A program made the translations under genes and the position numbers. Below are positions 7,627 to 17,550 of a stretch of DNA of 64,000 nucleotides, piece by piece. Numbering within the stretch: position 1 is the stretch's first letter; each line of letters begins with the position of its first letter. Where the stretch lies: assembly GCA_019114445.1 (NCBI GenBank), contig DXFL01000007.1, forward strand, positions 16,642-80,641, written 5' to 3'. Under the pieces are notes generated by a model. It had not been told where the DNA came from. It made no database searches and saw only the letters and a list, made by a program, of their open reading frames with translations. This stretch comes from Candidatus Barnesiella excrementigallinarum (lineage in GTDB: Bacteria; Bacteroidota; Bacteroidia; Bacteroidales; Barnesiellaceae).

Positions 7627-9453
7627 ATGAAAAAAAGAAACTTTTTATTGGCTGTTGCCATGATGACAGTCGGCTGTATGGCTGCGGAAACGTTGCCCGA
7701 AGGTTTAGTGAGTCTTCTCCCAGACGGTGTAAAGGCAAATATCAGCACCGAACGTAAATTGTCGAAACTGAAAAATCTGGTGGTTGCAGGTTCGCCCGAA
7801 AAAGGGTATAAAGCATTCTTTGCCGCATCGGACGATGCTCACGGTGAAGAACTTTGGGTAACCGACGGAACCCCCGAAGGTACCAAATTGGTAAAGGATA
7901 TTGTACCGGGAAGCGCCAGCTCGAATGTAGGCTATCTGACTCGTTTCAACGACAAGGTGGTTTTCCAAGCATATACCGATGACGCAGACATGGAATTGTG
8001 GATTTCCGATGGAACCGAGGACGGTACCTATATGGTAAAAGATATCAATATGGTAGGCGCTTCCGATCCTCGTGGATTCACTCAGGTAAATGAAAATCAA
8101 TTTATTTTTGGTGCCAAAGATTTCGAAAGCGAGAATTATAGCGAACGTGGAGCCCAATGGTGGTTGTGGGTGAGCGACGGAACCGAAGAGGGCACGAAGA
8201 TGATTTATCAATGTGACATGAGATTCCCCGGTCAGGACAATACAACGTGGATGACCCCCTATTGCCGGGTGGGAAGAAAAGTATTCTTCAAAGCCGACAA
8301 TGTCGAAGGTACAACCGGCGAAGAGTTGTGGGTAACCGATGGAACCGAAGCCGGAACCAAATTCGTGAAGGATATCAATACCGAAGCTATTGCAACCGGA
8401 ACAGCCAACTCGGCACTCGACAATATGGTCAACTTCTATAACGAGAAACTGTTCTTCAAGGCATTCTCTATCGAGAGCAGCAACGAACCGTGGGCCAGCG
8501 ACGGAACCCCCGAAGGTACCTATCAGATTTATGACTCCAATCCTACTTCCAACGAAACCGGATTCCCTCGTGGCGGTGGTGCCTCCGATGCTGCCATGTA
8601 TCCGTATAACGGCCGTATCTATTTCCGTGGATACTCTTTGGATGGCGGTTGCGAATTGGCTGCTACAAACTGCGAAAAAGGCGATTTCGTATTCTTCGAT
8701 ATCAACAAGAACGACCCGTCGGTAGATAACAATGGTTTTGCCGATCCCGGTGTAGAATTTGATGGCGTGTATATGTTCTGTGCTGCCACAGGTTTCGATC
8801 CTTTGAAAGAGGGCAACTACGGTGGTGAATTGCACTATACCGACGGTAAGACCGTAACCATGCAATCGGACCTCGGCCCGGGCACACAAAGCAACTGGGT
8901 AAAAGAGTTGACCGTTGTTTCGGGTAGTTTGTATTGGTGGAACGAAAGTGCCGAAGATCCCGAAAAGAAACAAAAACTTTTCCGTATCGACAGCAAAGAT
9001 CAATTCCCCGTACGTGTAACCAACCTTTCGGCCGATGGCGACAAGATCCATTCGCTTCGTAACTTGGGCGGCGACTTGCTGTTTGCCACAGACGACGAGA
9101 ACAAGAGCCTCTATCTCTACCACTATCGTAAAGAAGGCTTCGATCCTGTGAAAGATGCCGATAATTTGGAACCTGAATATCGTACGCGTGAAGAAATCGC
9201 ATCGTCGGTTGAGAGCGTAGAACAAAAAGTTCAAAATATAACGATTTACCCCAACCCGGCGAGCGAACAATTCAGCATAAACACCAATGAAGAGATTCAA
9301 TCGGTTAGTGTTTACGATTTGACCGGACGTTTGGTCTTGACCCAAAACAATCCTAACAATACCATCAATATTGAGGATATGGTACAAGGCCTTTATAAAG
9401 TGGTTGTCGTAACCGCCAGCGGATCGTTTGTATCGAGCTTGATTGTCAAATAA
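7627..9453 (+). CDS. ELWxxDGT-repeat protein exported by type IX secretion
   Basis: The 608-residue product has a signal peptide, five to six repeats built on ELWVTDGTPEGTKLVKDI-like sequences (about residues 75-340), and a C-terminal T9SS type A sorting domain (about 535-608: ITIYPNPASEQFSI, YDLTGRLV, GLYKVVV). The repeats are predicted to form a beta-propeller-like shell. No catalytic signature is seen. It sits directly before SusC in a polysaccharide locus, so a surface glycan-binding or scaffold role is a reasonable inference. The codon choice is more uniform than in its neighbours (GGT, AAC, GAC and ACC favoured), which suggests high expression. Confidence 0.8.
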   Translation: MKKRNFLLAVAMMTVGCMAAETLPEGLVSLLPDGVKANISTERKLSKLKNLVVAGSPEKGYKAFFAASDDAHGEELWVTDGTPEGTKLVKDIVPGSASSNVGYLTRFNDKVVFQAYTDDADMELWISDGTEDGTYMVKDINMVGASDPRGFTQVNENQFIFGAKDFESENYSERGAQWWLWVSDGTEEGTKMIYQCDMRFPGQDNTTWMTPYCRVGRKVFFKADNVEGTTGEELWVTDGTEAGTKFVKDINTEAIATGTANSALDNMVNFYNEKLFFKAFSIESSNEPWASDGTPEGTYQIYDSNPTSNETGFPRGGGASDAAMYPYNGRIYFRGYSLDGGCELAATNCEKGDFVFFDINKNDPSVDNNGFADPGVEFDGVYMFCAATGFDPLKEGNYGGELHYTDGKTVTMQSDLGPGTQSNWVKELTVVSGSLYWWNESAEDPEKKQKLFRIDSKDQFPVRVTNLSADGDKIHSLRNLGGDLLFATDDENKSLYLYHYRKEGFDPVKDADNLEPEYRTREEIASSVESVEQKVQNITIYPNPASEQFSINTNEEIQSVSVYDLTGRLVLTQNNPNNTINIEDMVQGLYKVVVVTASGSFVSSLIVK

Positions 9454-9473
9454 ATCGGGATAGTGAACCTTAC

Positions 9474-9506
9474 AATGTATCACAGGCAAATCGCCTGTGA
9501 TACATT
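9474..9506 (+). terminator. Perfect 14-bp hairpin before susC, possible partial terminator
   Basis: AATGTATCACAGGC (9474-9487) and GCCTGTGATACATT (9493-9506) pair without mismatch around a 5-base loop. The T run is short, so it may act as an mRNA-stability element or a weak terminator setting the ratio between the ELWxxDGT gene and susC. Confidence 0.6.
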
Positions 9507-9556
9507 TGTCAAATGAATACATGAAAAACACATAAAGCCTAACAATAAAAGGTAGT

Positions 9557-12500
9557 ATGAATAATTCACTTAATAACGAAACAATGCGTCATTTCATATA
9601 TCTTAAACCTTTTGTCATACTATTAGCCTGCTTTATATCGATGACCGCTTTTGCCCAAAAGACGGCTATGACGGGTGTTGTTCTTGATGCCGACAATCAA
9701 GAGCCGCTGATAGGGGTTACTGTAATGGAAAAAGGCACGACTAATGGAACGATGACCGATATTGATGGGCGATTCAGTATCAGTGTCAATTCAAATGCTA
9801 CGTTGGTATTCTCGTATGTCGGTTATACCAATCAGGAAGTTAGCGTTAAAGGAGAAAAAAATATAGTAGTTAAGATGGCCTCGACCAGTGTGGCTCTTGA
9901 CGAAATGGTGGTTATCGGTTATGGCGTTCAGCGAAAGAGCGACATTACCGGATCTATATCTTCTGTATCGGGAAAGGATATTAACGATGTTCCCGTGTCG
10001 TCGGCACTTCAAGCACTTCAAGGGAAGGCCGCCGGTGTAAATATTATTCAAAATACGGGTGCTCCGGGCAGCAATACCACGATAAAGATTCGCGGTACCG
10101 GTACGGTGAACGATGCCGACCCGTTGTATGTGGTCGATGGTTTTATTGTAGATAATATAGATTATCTCAATCCTAATGATATTGCCAATGTAGAGATATT
10201 TAAAGATGCGGCGTCGAGCGCCGTGTATGGAGCCCGTGCCGCCAACGGTGTGGTTGCCATTACTACCAAAAGCGGTGAAGAGGGAAAAACAAAAATAACA
10301 TTCGACAGTTATGTGGGCATATCGAATCCCTGGAAAACGATCGATGTTATGGGTGTGGAAGATTATGCGTTGATGACCGATTATATCAATGGATTATCCA
10401 ATTACTCGGTAGATGGCCAACTCTATTATTCGAAAGATGGAGCGGGTAATCTTGTGTTTGACGATTACAAATATCACCGTGTCGATACGATTCGGAACAA
10501 TTCTCCCAAGAATTGGTGGGATGCTATTACCCGTACCGGGTTCAAACAACAATATAACTTGTCGGTATCGGGTGGTACGGCAAAGACCAAGTTTATGGTT
10601 AGCGCCAGCTATTTCGACGAAAAAGGTATCGTAGAGACTTCGAGATACCAACGCTTTAATACGCGTGTCAACATCAACCATCAATTGACTTCGTGGCTCA
10701 ATGTAAATGCCAATATTTCGTATGCCAATGAAGATAACCACGCCGTTCCCGAAGGGCAGAACGGTGTATTGAAACGGGCATTGTATCAAAATCCGTTGAT
10801 TTATACTTACGATTCGAAAGGATATTACTCCGAAGATCACCCCATTGCCGTGATCGACCGGAACCACCAGCGAATAAAAACCGACCGGTTCGATATGAAT
10901 TTGAGTTTGAACGCCGATATTACAAAGTATTTGACCTATCAGTTCAAGACTTCGTATTACATGGTGCCGGAAGACAATACAAACTTTTACGAGGTGAATA
11001 AACTCGATGTCGATTTCTCCATGCCCAGCGATTTGACTACGGTTTACCGCCGCCAAAATCGTACGGACAAGTGGGAAATTAACAACTTGTTGACATTTAA
11101 GTGGAACAACAAAGTTCATCACATTACGGTATTGGCCGGACAGACAGCCGAGGGTTACCGTTACAGCTATCAGGAGTCCACTCGCAAGGGAACAGCCAGC
11201 AACTCGTCGAACGACTGGTATCTGTCGAGTGCATACACGGGCGATAAAACTTACGGTCTCGACCGGGAGTGGAGCGCCATCGGTTTTATCGGACGTATCA
11301 ATTACGATATACTCGACCGCTATTTGTTCCAAGCCAATGTGCGTGTAGACGGTTCTTCGAAATTTGCCGCCAGCGAACGATGGGGTGTGTTCCCCTCGGT
11401 ATCGGCCGGTTGGAAATTCACCAGCGAATCGTTTATGGAAGATGTCGATTGGTTAAGTTTGGGTAAACTGAGAGTCGGTTGGGGCCTTTTGGGTAACAAC
11501 CGTATCGACGAAACCGCACGCTATACCCTGTTGGCTTCGCAATATAATTATCCGTATGGTATAGGTAACCACATTCTCTATCCCGGTGCCATTGCCACAA
11601 CGATAGGTAACGATGCTATCCGTTGGGAGAAAGCCGAGACCTTCAATGTGGGTATAGATTTGGGATTTTTTAGAAACAGCCTGACATTGAGTTTGGAATA
11701 TTTCGACAAGGAAACGAGCGATATGTTGTTGAGGGTGCCTACGATTCTTTCGGCAGGTCTCGACAGCGACCCGATGACCAATGCCGGTTCGGTGCGTAAC
11801 TATGGTGCCGAGATGAATGTCAATTACCGCAACAGCATAAACAAATTCCGGTACGAGGTAGGTTTCAACCTGTCGTATATCAAAAACGAGGTAACCAGCT
11901 TGGGTACCGGTAATGAGCCCATTTATGGTTCGTATCTCGAAGAGAGCAGTATTCTCGATTATGTGACAAAAACCGCAGTAGGTAAACCGATAGGTTGTTT
12001 CTATGGATATGTAACCGATGGAATTTTCAACTCTTATGAAGAGGTAAAAGCGAGTGCGCAGTATGAAGTCGGGAAAAATGATTTTGAACAGACTACCTTC
12101 CCGGGCGATTTCCGGTTTAAGGATTTGAACGGCGATGGCCGCATTACAGCCGAGGACCGTACCTATTTGGGTTCGCCTCTTCCCGATTTTGTGTTTGGTG
12201 TTCCCATCACGTTGGGTTACGGGAATTTCGATTTGAATCTATTCTTCCAAGGGCAAACCGGGAACAAGATTTTCAATGTGATGGACTATTACCTTTACAA
12301 TGCTGCCGAAGGGAATGTGTATGCCGATATCCGCGAGCAACATTGGTCGGGACAACTGAGCGAGGATAGAATGTTCTTCCCCAAGAATTTGGATGCTACG
12401 GTGCCCGATCTCGACCCGAGCGACAGGGCTCGCAACTTCCGGGCTTCGGATTTCTTTGTAAAAGATGGTTCTTATGTGCGGTTGAAAGAGTTGCGATTGA

Positions 12501-12721
12501 CGTATACATTCCCCAAAAACTTGATTTCCAAGTGGAGAATGTCCAATTTGGCGTTGTCGCTCACAGCTTATAACTTGCTGACTTTCACGGCGTATGACGG
12601 ATTCGACCCCGAAGTCGGAAAAGTGGTTGGGACCGAGTCCAACAACCTGAGTATGGGAGTCGACCACGGAAACTATCCGCAAGCCCGTTCTTTCACAATA
12701 GGACTTAAAATTGGTTTATAA
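9557..12721 (+). CDS. SusC/RagA-family TonB-dependent outer-membrane transporter
   Basis: The 1054-residue protein imports oligosaccharides through the outer membrane together with the SusD protein encoded next. Domain order is a signal peptide, a carboxypeptidase-D-like regulatory domain (about residues 35-110, with GVVLDADNQEPLIGVTVMEK), a TonB-box/plug region (about 120-240, with ALQGKAAGVNIIQN and IRGTGTVNDADPLYVVDG, then the SusC signature ARAANGVVAITTKSG), and a beta-barrel to the C-terminus. The ATG at 9557 is preceded by AAAGG at a short distance, supporting this start; an internal ATG at 9584 would also leave a usable signal peptide. SusD follows 14 bases later. Confidence 0.95.
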   Translation: MNNSLNNETMRHFIYLKPFVILLACFISMTAFAQKTAMTGVVLDADNQEPLIGVTVMEKGTTNGTMTDIDGRFSISVNSNATLVFSYVGYTNQEVSVKGEKNIVVKMASTSVALDEMVVIGYGVQRKSDITGSISSVSGKDINDVPVSSALQALQGKAAGVNIIQNTGAPGSNTTIKIRGTGTVNDADPLYVVDGFIVDNIDYLNPNDIANVEIFKDAASSAVYGARAANGVVAITTKSGEEGKTKITFDSYVGISNPWKTIDVMGVEDYALMTDYINGLSNYSVDGQLYYSKDGAGNLVFDDYKYHRVDTIRNNSPKNWWDAITRTGFKQQYNLSVSGGTAKTKFMVSASYFDEKGIVETSRYQRFNTRVNINHQLTSWLNVNANISYANEDNHAVPEGQNGVLKRALYQNPLIYTYDSKGYYSEDHPIAVIDRNHQRIKTDRFDMNLSLNADITKYLTYQFKTSYYMVPEDNTNFYEVNKLDVDFSMPSDLTTVYRRQNRTDKWEINNLLTFKWNNKVHHITVLAGQTAEGYRYSYQESTRKGTASNSSNDWYLSSAYTGDKTYGLDREWSAIGFIGRINYDILDRYLFQANVRVDGSSKFAASERWGVFPSVSAGWKFTSESFMEDVDWLSLGKLRVGWGLLGNNRIDETARYTLLASQYNYPYGIGNHILYPGAIATTIGNDAIRWEKAETFNVGIDLGFFRNSLTLSLEYFDKETSDMLLRVPTILSAGLDSDPMTNAGSVRNYGAEMNVNYRNSINKFRYEVGFNLSYIKNEVTSLGTGNEPIYGSYLEESSILDYVTKTAVGKPIGCFYGYVTDGIFNSYEEVKASAQYEVGKNDFEQTTFPGDFRFKDLNGDGRITAEDRTYLGSPLPDFVFGVPITLGYGNFDLNLFFQGQTGNKIFNVMDYYLYNAAEGNVYADIREQHWSGQLSEDRMFFPKNLDATVPDLDPSDRARNFRASDFFVKDGSYVRLKELRLTYTFPKNLISKWRMSNLALSLTAYNLLTFTAYDGFDPEVGKVVGTESNNLSMGVDHGNYPQARSFTIGLKIGL

Positions 12722-12735
12722 TAAAATTATTTGCA

Positions 12736-14415
12736 ATGAAAAAACACATCATCATAATTCAAGCCATAGCCTTTGCCTTTCTTTCTTTGACGGCTTGTAG
12801 CGACTTCTTGGATAAGGGAGTGCTGGGTGAGTCTGACGCAAAGGACTATTATGATACGAAATATAAGTTGCAATCGGCCCTGAATGCGGTTTACGATATT
12901 CTCCAATCCGATGAATTTACGCAGTGCGAATGGCGTTTTGGCGATCCTACTGCCGACGATGTTTGGGGTGGAGACGAAGGGCTGAGTTCGCAAATGGGCC
13001 AGTTGGTAAACTTCCGTTTCGATACGAACAACGAGTGGATCAGACGGCGGTATGTTATCAATTATAAAGGAATCCATCGGGTAAACCAAGTGATTGCCAA
13101 CGCTCACAAAGTGCAGTTGTCGACAACCGATTATTCGGAATATAAGGCGGTGCGTGAAATTTTGGGTCAGGCCAAATTTTTAAGAGCCTTCTTCTATTTC
13201 AACTTGGTGAAAACGTATGGCGGAGTGCCCATTCGTCCCGAAGTGGAGGAGGTAGACAATTTGGTAATTCCCCGCAGCTCGGCCGAGGAGGTATATTCGT
13301 ATATCGAGACCGATTTAAGGGAGGCCGCCATTATGCTCCCTGCACGCTATTTGGGAAGCGATTGCGGAAAAGCCAGCGAGGGTGCGGCGGTAGCTTTGCT
13401 GATGAAGGTTTTGATGTATCAGGCAACTCCGGGTACTCCTTCCGAAAAATGGGAAGAGATGGTAAAGCTGGGCGATTTCTTTGTGAATGGAACCCCGATG
13501 AGCTTTGAGGAGATATTGAAATATGATTCTGAGCAAGAGGATTGGGAGGCTTTGCGTATGCGGTTGTGGTTTAAGCCTCAATCGGAGAATAAAGATACCG
13601 ATCCCTATGAGACACCTCAAACGTTGCTGCCTTCGTTGAATACCTCGTATTCGTTGAAGTATACCGATTATTATGGCAAGAACTTTACCTATATCGATCA
13701 GTTCTTCCAGGGAGGCGAGTTTTGCAGCGGTTCGATTTTTGAAATCGTGTTTAAGGAGTCGGCCGATGGTTCGGCAGGCGATACCAATGAGGGTGGATTT
13801 ATTTATGACGACCTCTATTCGACCTCTCCCGCCATGTGGACTACTTCCGATATTATTACGGAGATATTCGGTAGCGATCCTCGACGCGACTATGTCATAG
13901 GGCATCAAGAGTATACCCCCGATGGCGATTTGTGCCAAAGTGGTCCGGGACGATATGTGTCGTTGAAATGGTATACCCCGTTGAAAGAACGTCCGCAATA
14001 CGGAGGCGACAACGGAAAGAACCGTCGGGTAATCAGATTCCCCGAAGTGGTGTTGATGTATGCCGAGGCTTTGAATGAGTGCGGTAACGGCATGGAGGCT
14101 TTGGAGCAGTTGAACAAATGTAAGGCACAGGCAAATACGATCAATAACGGCTCTACATTGTATATCGGAGGCGGTTACGGATATATGCGCGATCAGATTT
14201 GGAAAGAGCGCAGAATTGAACTGTGCTTTGAATGGGATCGTTTCTTCGATTTGGTCCGTCAAAAGAGAGCCGCCAGTGTCATTAAGACTTATGGCTCGAA
14301 ACGCGCCAACAAACGCGGATATTATTTCCGCGAAGGAGTGAACGAGATATTCCCGATTCCCCAAAGCGAAATAGATGTGTCGAATGGTGTTGTTACTCAA
14401 AATCCGGGATATTAA
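12736..14415 (+). CDS. SusD/RagB-family glycan-binding lipoprotein
   Basis: The 559-residue lipoprotein (FLSLTACSDFLDKG, Cys lipidated) forms the lid on the SusC transporter and binds the sugar ligand at the cell surface. SusD features include the helical N-terminal region (KYKLQSALNAVYDILQ, then GQAKFLRAFFYFNLVKTYGG) and the C-terminal RRIELCFEWDRFFDLVRQ motif near the end. Length is normal for the family. The sugar it binds cannot be predicted. It lies 14 bases after susC and 20 bases before the next lipoprotein gene, so all three are almost surely co-transcribed. Confidence 0.95.
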   Translation: MKKHIIIIQAIAFAFLSLTACSDFLDKGVLGESDAKDYYDTKYKLQSALNAVYDILQSDEFTQCEWRFGDPTADDVWGGDEGLSSQMGQLVNFRFDTNNEWIRRRYVINYKGIHRVNQVIANAHKVQLSTTDYSEYKAVREILGQAKFLRAFFYFNLVKTYGGVPIRPEVEEVDNLVIPRSSAEEVYSYIETDLREAAIMLPARYLGSDCGKASEGAAVALLMKVLMYQATPGTPSEKWEEMVKLGDFFVNGTPMSFEEILKYDSEQEDWEALRMRLWFKPQSENKDTDPYETPQTLLPSLNTSYSLKYTDYYGKNFTYIDQFFQGGEFCSGSIFEIVFKESADGSAGDTNEGGFIYDDLYSTSPAMWTTSDIITEIFGSDPRRDYVIGHQEYTPDGDLCQSGPGRYVSLKWYTPLKERPQYGGDNGKNRRVIRFPEVVLMYAEALNECGNGMEALEQLNKCKAQANTINNGSTLYIGGGYGYMRDQIWKERRIELCFEWDRFFDLVRQKRAASVIKTYGSKRANKRGYYFREGVNEIFPIPQSEIDVSNGVVTQNPGY

Positions 14416-14435
14416 TCTTTAATCTTATTTGTGAC

Positions 14436-15413
14436 ATGAAGAAGTATATCAATATATTTTTAGGAATATGCTTGGTCTTTCTTTTGGCTGCTTGCGAAAA
14501 AGACGAAGCTGCTACGCCGCACGCATCCATGACGGTAAACAAAGATTTGTTGGCGATTAACGAATCGATGGTTGTCACTTTTAATGGATTTGCCGACCAA
14601 GTTGTCGTTTATACGGGCGACGAGTCGCACGACTATGAACTGCGGGACCAAAACAATACCGGCTTTGTGGTCAACAAGGGTGTATTCAGTTATTCGTATT
14701 CGGTTCCGGGTACGTATAAAGTGGTTTGTGTAGCATCTACCCATACCGACGGGGCGACCGATTTGAAACGCGATACCTGCTCGTGTTATGTGAAAGTTAT
14801 CGATGACCAAACGGAAATCGAGAAGTTGTCTTGTCCGCAAATCCTGTATGACGAGGTGTTTGCCGAGAAACTGAACGAGTCGGATTGGTTGATGACGTTG
14901 CCGAGAAAAGTTAAGTACAAAACCAGTGCGATGACCATTTCGTTAAGTCAGCGTCTCCGCTTTTACATTCAATCGGAGTTGACAAAGGTCTTTATCGACG
15001 GGGTAGAATATTCGTCGACAGGGAAATACAACTTAGAGAATGACCTCGCTATCAAGGTTCAGTCCGACTTTGGTACGGTGCGCGATTATAGACTGTTTAC
15101 GATCTATTATCCCGAATTTAAGTCGATGTCGATTCTTGGTGTAGAGGGAACTTTGGTACGCAACGAATTTAAGTACGATTCGTTCGTTTATGAGTTCACC
15201 TTACCCGCAGGGAGCGATGTCAGCCATGTAACACCTACGTTTGAACTTACCGATGCAACCGAAAAAGCCTATATCGGTGACAGCGAGCAAGTGTCGAACG
15301 TGACGGCCGTCGACTTTACCCAACCGGTTACATACAAACTGGTGGGTGTAGACCCGAACAATGCGAACGTGAGAGCCGAATCGAATGTCGAAATTAAAAT
15401 CGTGTTTGAATAA
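14436..15413 (+). CDS. SusE-position surface lipoprotein, PKD/DUF5017-like
   Basis: The 325-residue lipoprotein (LVFLLAACEKDE) consists of beta-sandwich domains. The first (about residues 35-125) contains VVTFNGFADQVVVYTGDES and resembles the opening domain of surface glycan-binding proteins that follow SusD. The C-terminal part (about 225-325) repeats an Ig-like pattern ending PVTYKLVGVDPNN. No catalytic residues are apparent. Its position right after susD is that of SusE-type starch- or glycan-binding proteins, which hold polysaccharide at the outer membrane. The function is inferred mainly from position. Confidence 0.75.
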   Translation: MKKYINIFLGICLVFLLAACEKDEAATPHASMTVNKDLLAINESMVVTFNGFADQVVVYTGDESHDYELRDQNNTGFVVNKGVFSYSYSVPGTYKVVCVASTHTDGATDLKRDTCSCYVKVIDDQTEIEKLSCPQILYDEVFAEKLNESDWLMTLPRKVKYKTSAMTISLSQRLRFYIQSELTKVFIDGVEYSSTGKYNLENDLAIKVQSDFGTVRDYRLFTIYYPEFKSMSILGVEGTLVRNEFKYDSFVYEFTLPAGSDVSHVTPTFELTDATEKAYIGDSEQVSNVTAVDFTQPVTYKLVGVDPNNANVRAESNVEIKIVFE

Positions 15414-15480
15414 CCACCTATTTTTGTGTGATTAAATAGGGTATTTATTGATGAGAGGTAAATTCAAAGATTGTGCAGTG

Positions 15481-15512
15481 TAATTCCTCTTTCGAATATA
15501 AAAGAGGAATTA
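15481..15512. repeat. Perfect 12-bp inverted repeat in the leader of the BNR-enzyme gene
   Basis: TAATTCCTCTTT (15481-15492) and AAAGAGGAATTA (15501-15512) enclose an 8-base loop, 54 bases before the next start codon. No T run follows. Likely roles are a partial terminator or an mRNA-processing element separating the transporter genes from the enzyme genes. Confidence 0.65.
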
Positions 15513-15565
15513 CCTGCATGGAATAAATACCGGCGAATATACTTACTCTTAAAAGAAGAAATATT

Positions 15566-17515
15566 ATGAAACGAATATTCCTGTCTGTTATATTTTGGGC
15601 GTGCATAGGTTTTTATACTCTTGGCGAACGCGTAGAACCATATTCGGGGTCGAGAATCTTTTGGGATATGAATAGCCAAGTGACTGTGTTTGCTTCGGGC
15701 AACTATGCGCGAATGATTGAGTTGCAAGACGGCCGCTTGCTGGCTGTGGCTGAGGTCGGAGGCGGAATCTCTATTGCAACGAGTGAGAATAAGGGTAAAA
15801 ATTGGAGCGACCCGAAACGAATTGCCTCTAACCCGAGCCAAGTGTTTTTAGCAGTCCCCGATGTGATTCAATTGAAAGACGGGACCATCGTGGTGGGTTA
15901 TAATCCCCGCCCTCAGGAACCTTATTCCGAAGAGCGCAAGTTTGGAATCCGTGTTGTGCGGAGTACCGATAACGGCGAAACATGGAGCGAGCCTATTTTT
16001 GTTTTCGATGCCCAGCATACGTTCAACGATGGTTGTTGGGAACCCTCTTTCCTTGAATTGCCGTCCGGTGAATTGCAATGTTACTTTGCCAACGAAAACG
16101 ACTATACGTCGAGTAACGAACAATGTATCTCCATGTGTCGCTCTTTCGACAAAGGACTCTCTTGGGGTGAACCTGTAAAAGTAAGTTTCCGGGCAAATTC
16201 GCGCGATGGTATGCCTGTACCTATTTTGTTGAAGGACGAGAGCGAGATAGCTGTAATTATCGAGGATAACGGTTGGCCCGGGCGAAATAATTTTGCGGCT
16301 ACGACAGTTCGCACGACTTTGTCCGACAACTGGACATCGGGTTATGTCGATGCCAATAGCCCTAACCGCAATATGATTTTCGAGACCATTCCGCCGGTGG
16401 GAATCGTTTCGGCGGCTCCTTATATCCGGGTATTGCCGTGGGGCGAAACCGTAGCTTCGTATCAAGGCAGCGAAAATCGCAGCTCTTTGGATTTGCAGTA
16501 TTTCGATATGTTTGTTTTGGTAGGTGACGAGCGGGCCAAAAATTTCAAGGCCAAAAGTGCACCGTTCTCGCTCGATGTAGCTCATCATTCGATTTGGAAT
16601 TCGGTTTCGGTAATCGAAGATGGGGTAGTTGTTGCCGTAGGCTCCATAGGTGAGCCCAATAAGAGCAACAATGTACAGATAATCAAGGGGTATCCCATAC
16701 GTCAGGTGAAAGCCTGTTATTCGACAATAACGGTCGACGGGAATCGCGGTTCGCAAGAAAATTGGACCACCAAGAATGCCGACCAGTTGAAGATGGGTAA
16801 TGTGACCAAAAACAAAACGACCATCGACTTTGCCTATGATAATGAAAACTTGTATCTGACAGCCCGGGTGATAGACCGCAACCTCATCAATACGGGAATA
16901 GATAACGACGGTATCCGTTTCTTTATAGATGCCGATAATGTTTCCGATACGGAACCGGTCGAGGGTATGTATAGCTTCTTCTTCGATACCGATGGCAGTA
17001 TCGATTTCCGAAGGGGCGAAAACGGCCGTTGGGTAACCGATACCAATACCGAGGGTATACAATATGTGGTAAACATTAAATCGTTTTATTACGATGTCGA
17101 AGTGGCTATTCCGTGGAGCCTCTTAGGCAAATCGGCGGCTCCTGTCGACCAACGTATGGCTATTGCGCTGGAAATAGCCAATAAAGAACAATATCGATTG
17201 ACCAACGAAGTGATACCCGATGTGGACAATGATGCATCGTGGACTTGGCTCGAATTCCTTCTTGACGAGGCCAGCGGGGTTGCCGGGGTTGTAGCCGGTG
17301 ATGACGTACAGATTCGGCAAACCGAAGCGATGGTGGAAGTTGAAAGTAGCAAACCGATGGAAAAAGTCGAATTGTATTCTTTCGGCGGTATGCTTTTAAA
17401 TGCGTTGAAAGCCAACGGTTATTATATACAAATGCCTTTCCCTAATCATGGGGGAGGTATTTTGAAAATACAATTCGAAGATGGTCGGGTAATTAATAAA
17501 AAGTTGATGTTTTAA
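15566..17515 (+). CDS. BNR/sialidase-fold exported enzyme with CBM9-like module (GH93- or GH33-like)
   Basis: The 649-residue protein has a signal peptide and a six-bladed sialidase-type propeller (about residues 30-380) with three Asp-box motifs: SENKGKNWSDP, STDNGETWSEP and SFDKGLSWGEP. The segment FNDGCWEPSFLELPSG carries a Glu in a place that recalls exo-arabinanases of GH93. The FRIP motif of true sialidases is missing. A CBM9-like sugar-binding domain follows (about 400-555, with FAYDNENLYLTARVID). The end (about 570-649) looks like a weak T9SS sorting domain. In a locus with two GH43 enzymes, an exo-arabinan-type role is a plausible guess, but the family assignment is not certain. Confidence 0.7.
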   Translation: MKRIFLSVIFWACIGFYTLGERVEPYSGSRIFWDMNSQVTVFASGNYARMIELQDGRLLAVAEVGGGISIATSENKGKNWSDPKRIASNPSQVFLAVPDVIQLKDGTIVVGYNPRPQEPYSEERKFGIRVVRSTDNGETWSEPIFVFDAQHTFNDGCWEPSFLELPSGELQCYFANENDYTSSNEQCISMCRSFDKGLSWGEPVKVSFRANSRDGMPVPILLKDESEIAVIIEDNGWPGRNNFAATTVRTTLSDNWTSGYVDANSPNRNMIFETIPPVGIVSAAPYIRVLPWGETVASYQGSENRSSLDLQYFDMFVLVGDERAKNFKAKSAPFSLDVAHHSIWNSVSVIEDGVVVAVGSIGEPNKSNNVQIIKGYPIRQVKACYSTITVDGNRGSQENWTTKNADQLKMGNVTKNKTTIDFAYDNENLYLTARVIDRNLINTGIDNDGIRFFIDADNVSDTEPVEGMYSFFFDTDGSIDFRRGENGRWVTDTNTEGIQYVVNIKSFYYDVEVAIPWSLLGKSAAPVDQRMAIALEIANKEQYRLTNEVIPDVDNDASWTWLEFLLDEASGVAGVVAGDDVQIRQTEAMVEVESSKPMEKVELYSFGGMLLNALKANGYYIQMPFPNHGGGILKIQFEDGRVINKKLMF

Positions 17516-17550
17516 TTAGATTCGAAAACCTTAGTCTTTAATTCCGGGAT

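Noticed and set aside
7705..9531. A 608-residue open frame on the - strand opposite the ELWxxDGT-repeat gene
   Set aside because: It mirrors the strongly biased codons of the real gene, has no recognizable domain or signal peptide, and lacks a promoter. The + strand product has repeats and a sorting domain.
15566..17515. Classical GH33 sialidase
   Set aside because: Asp boxes are present but the FRIP motif and a convincing arginine triad are not, and the locus contains no sialic-acid genes.
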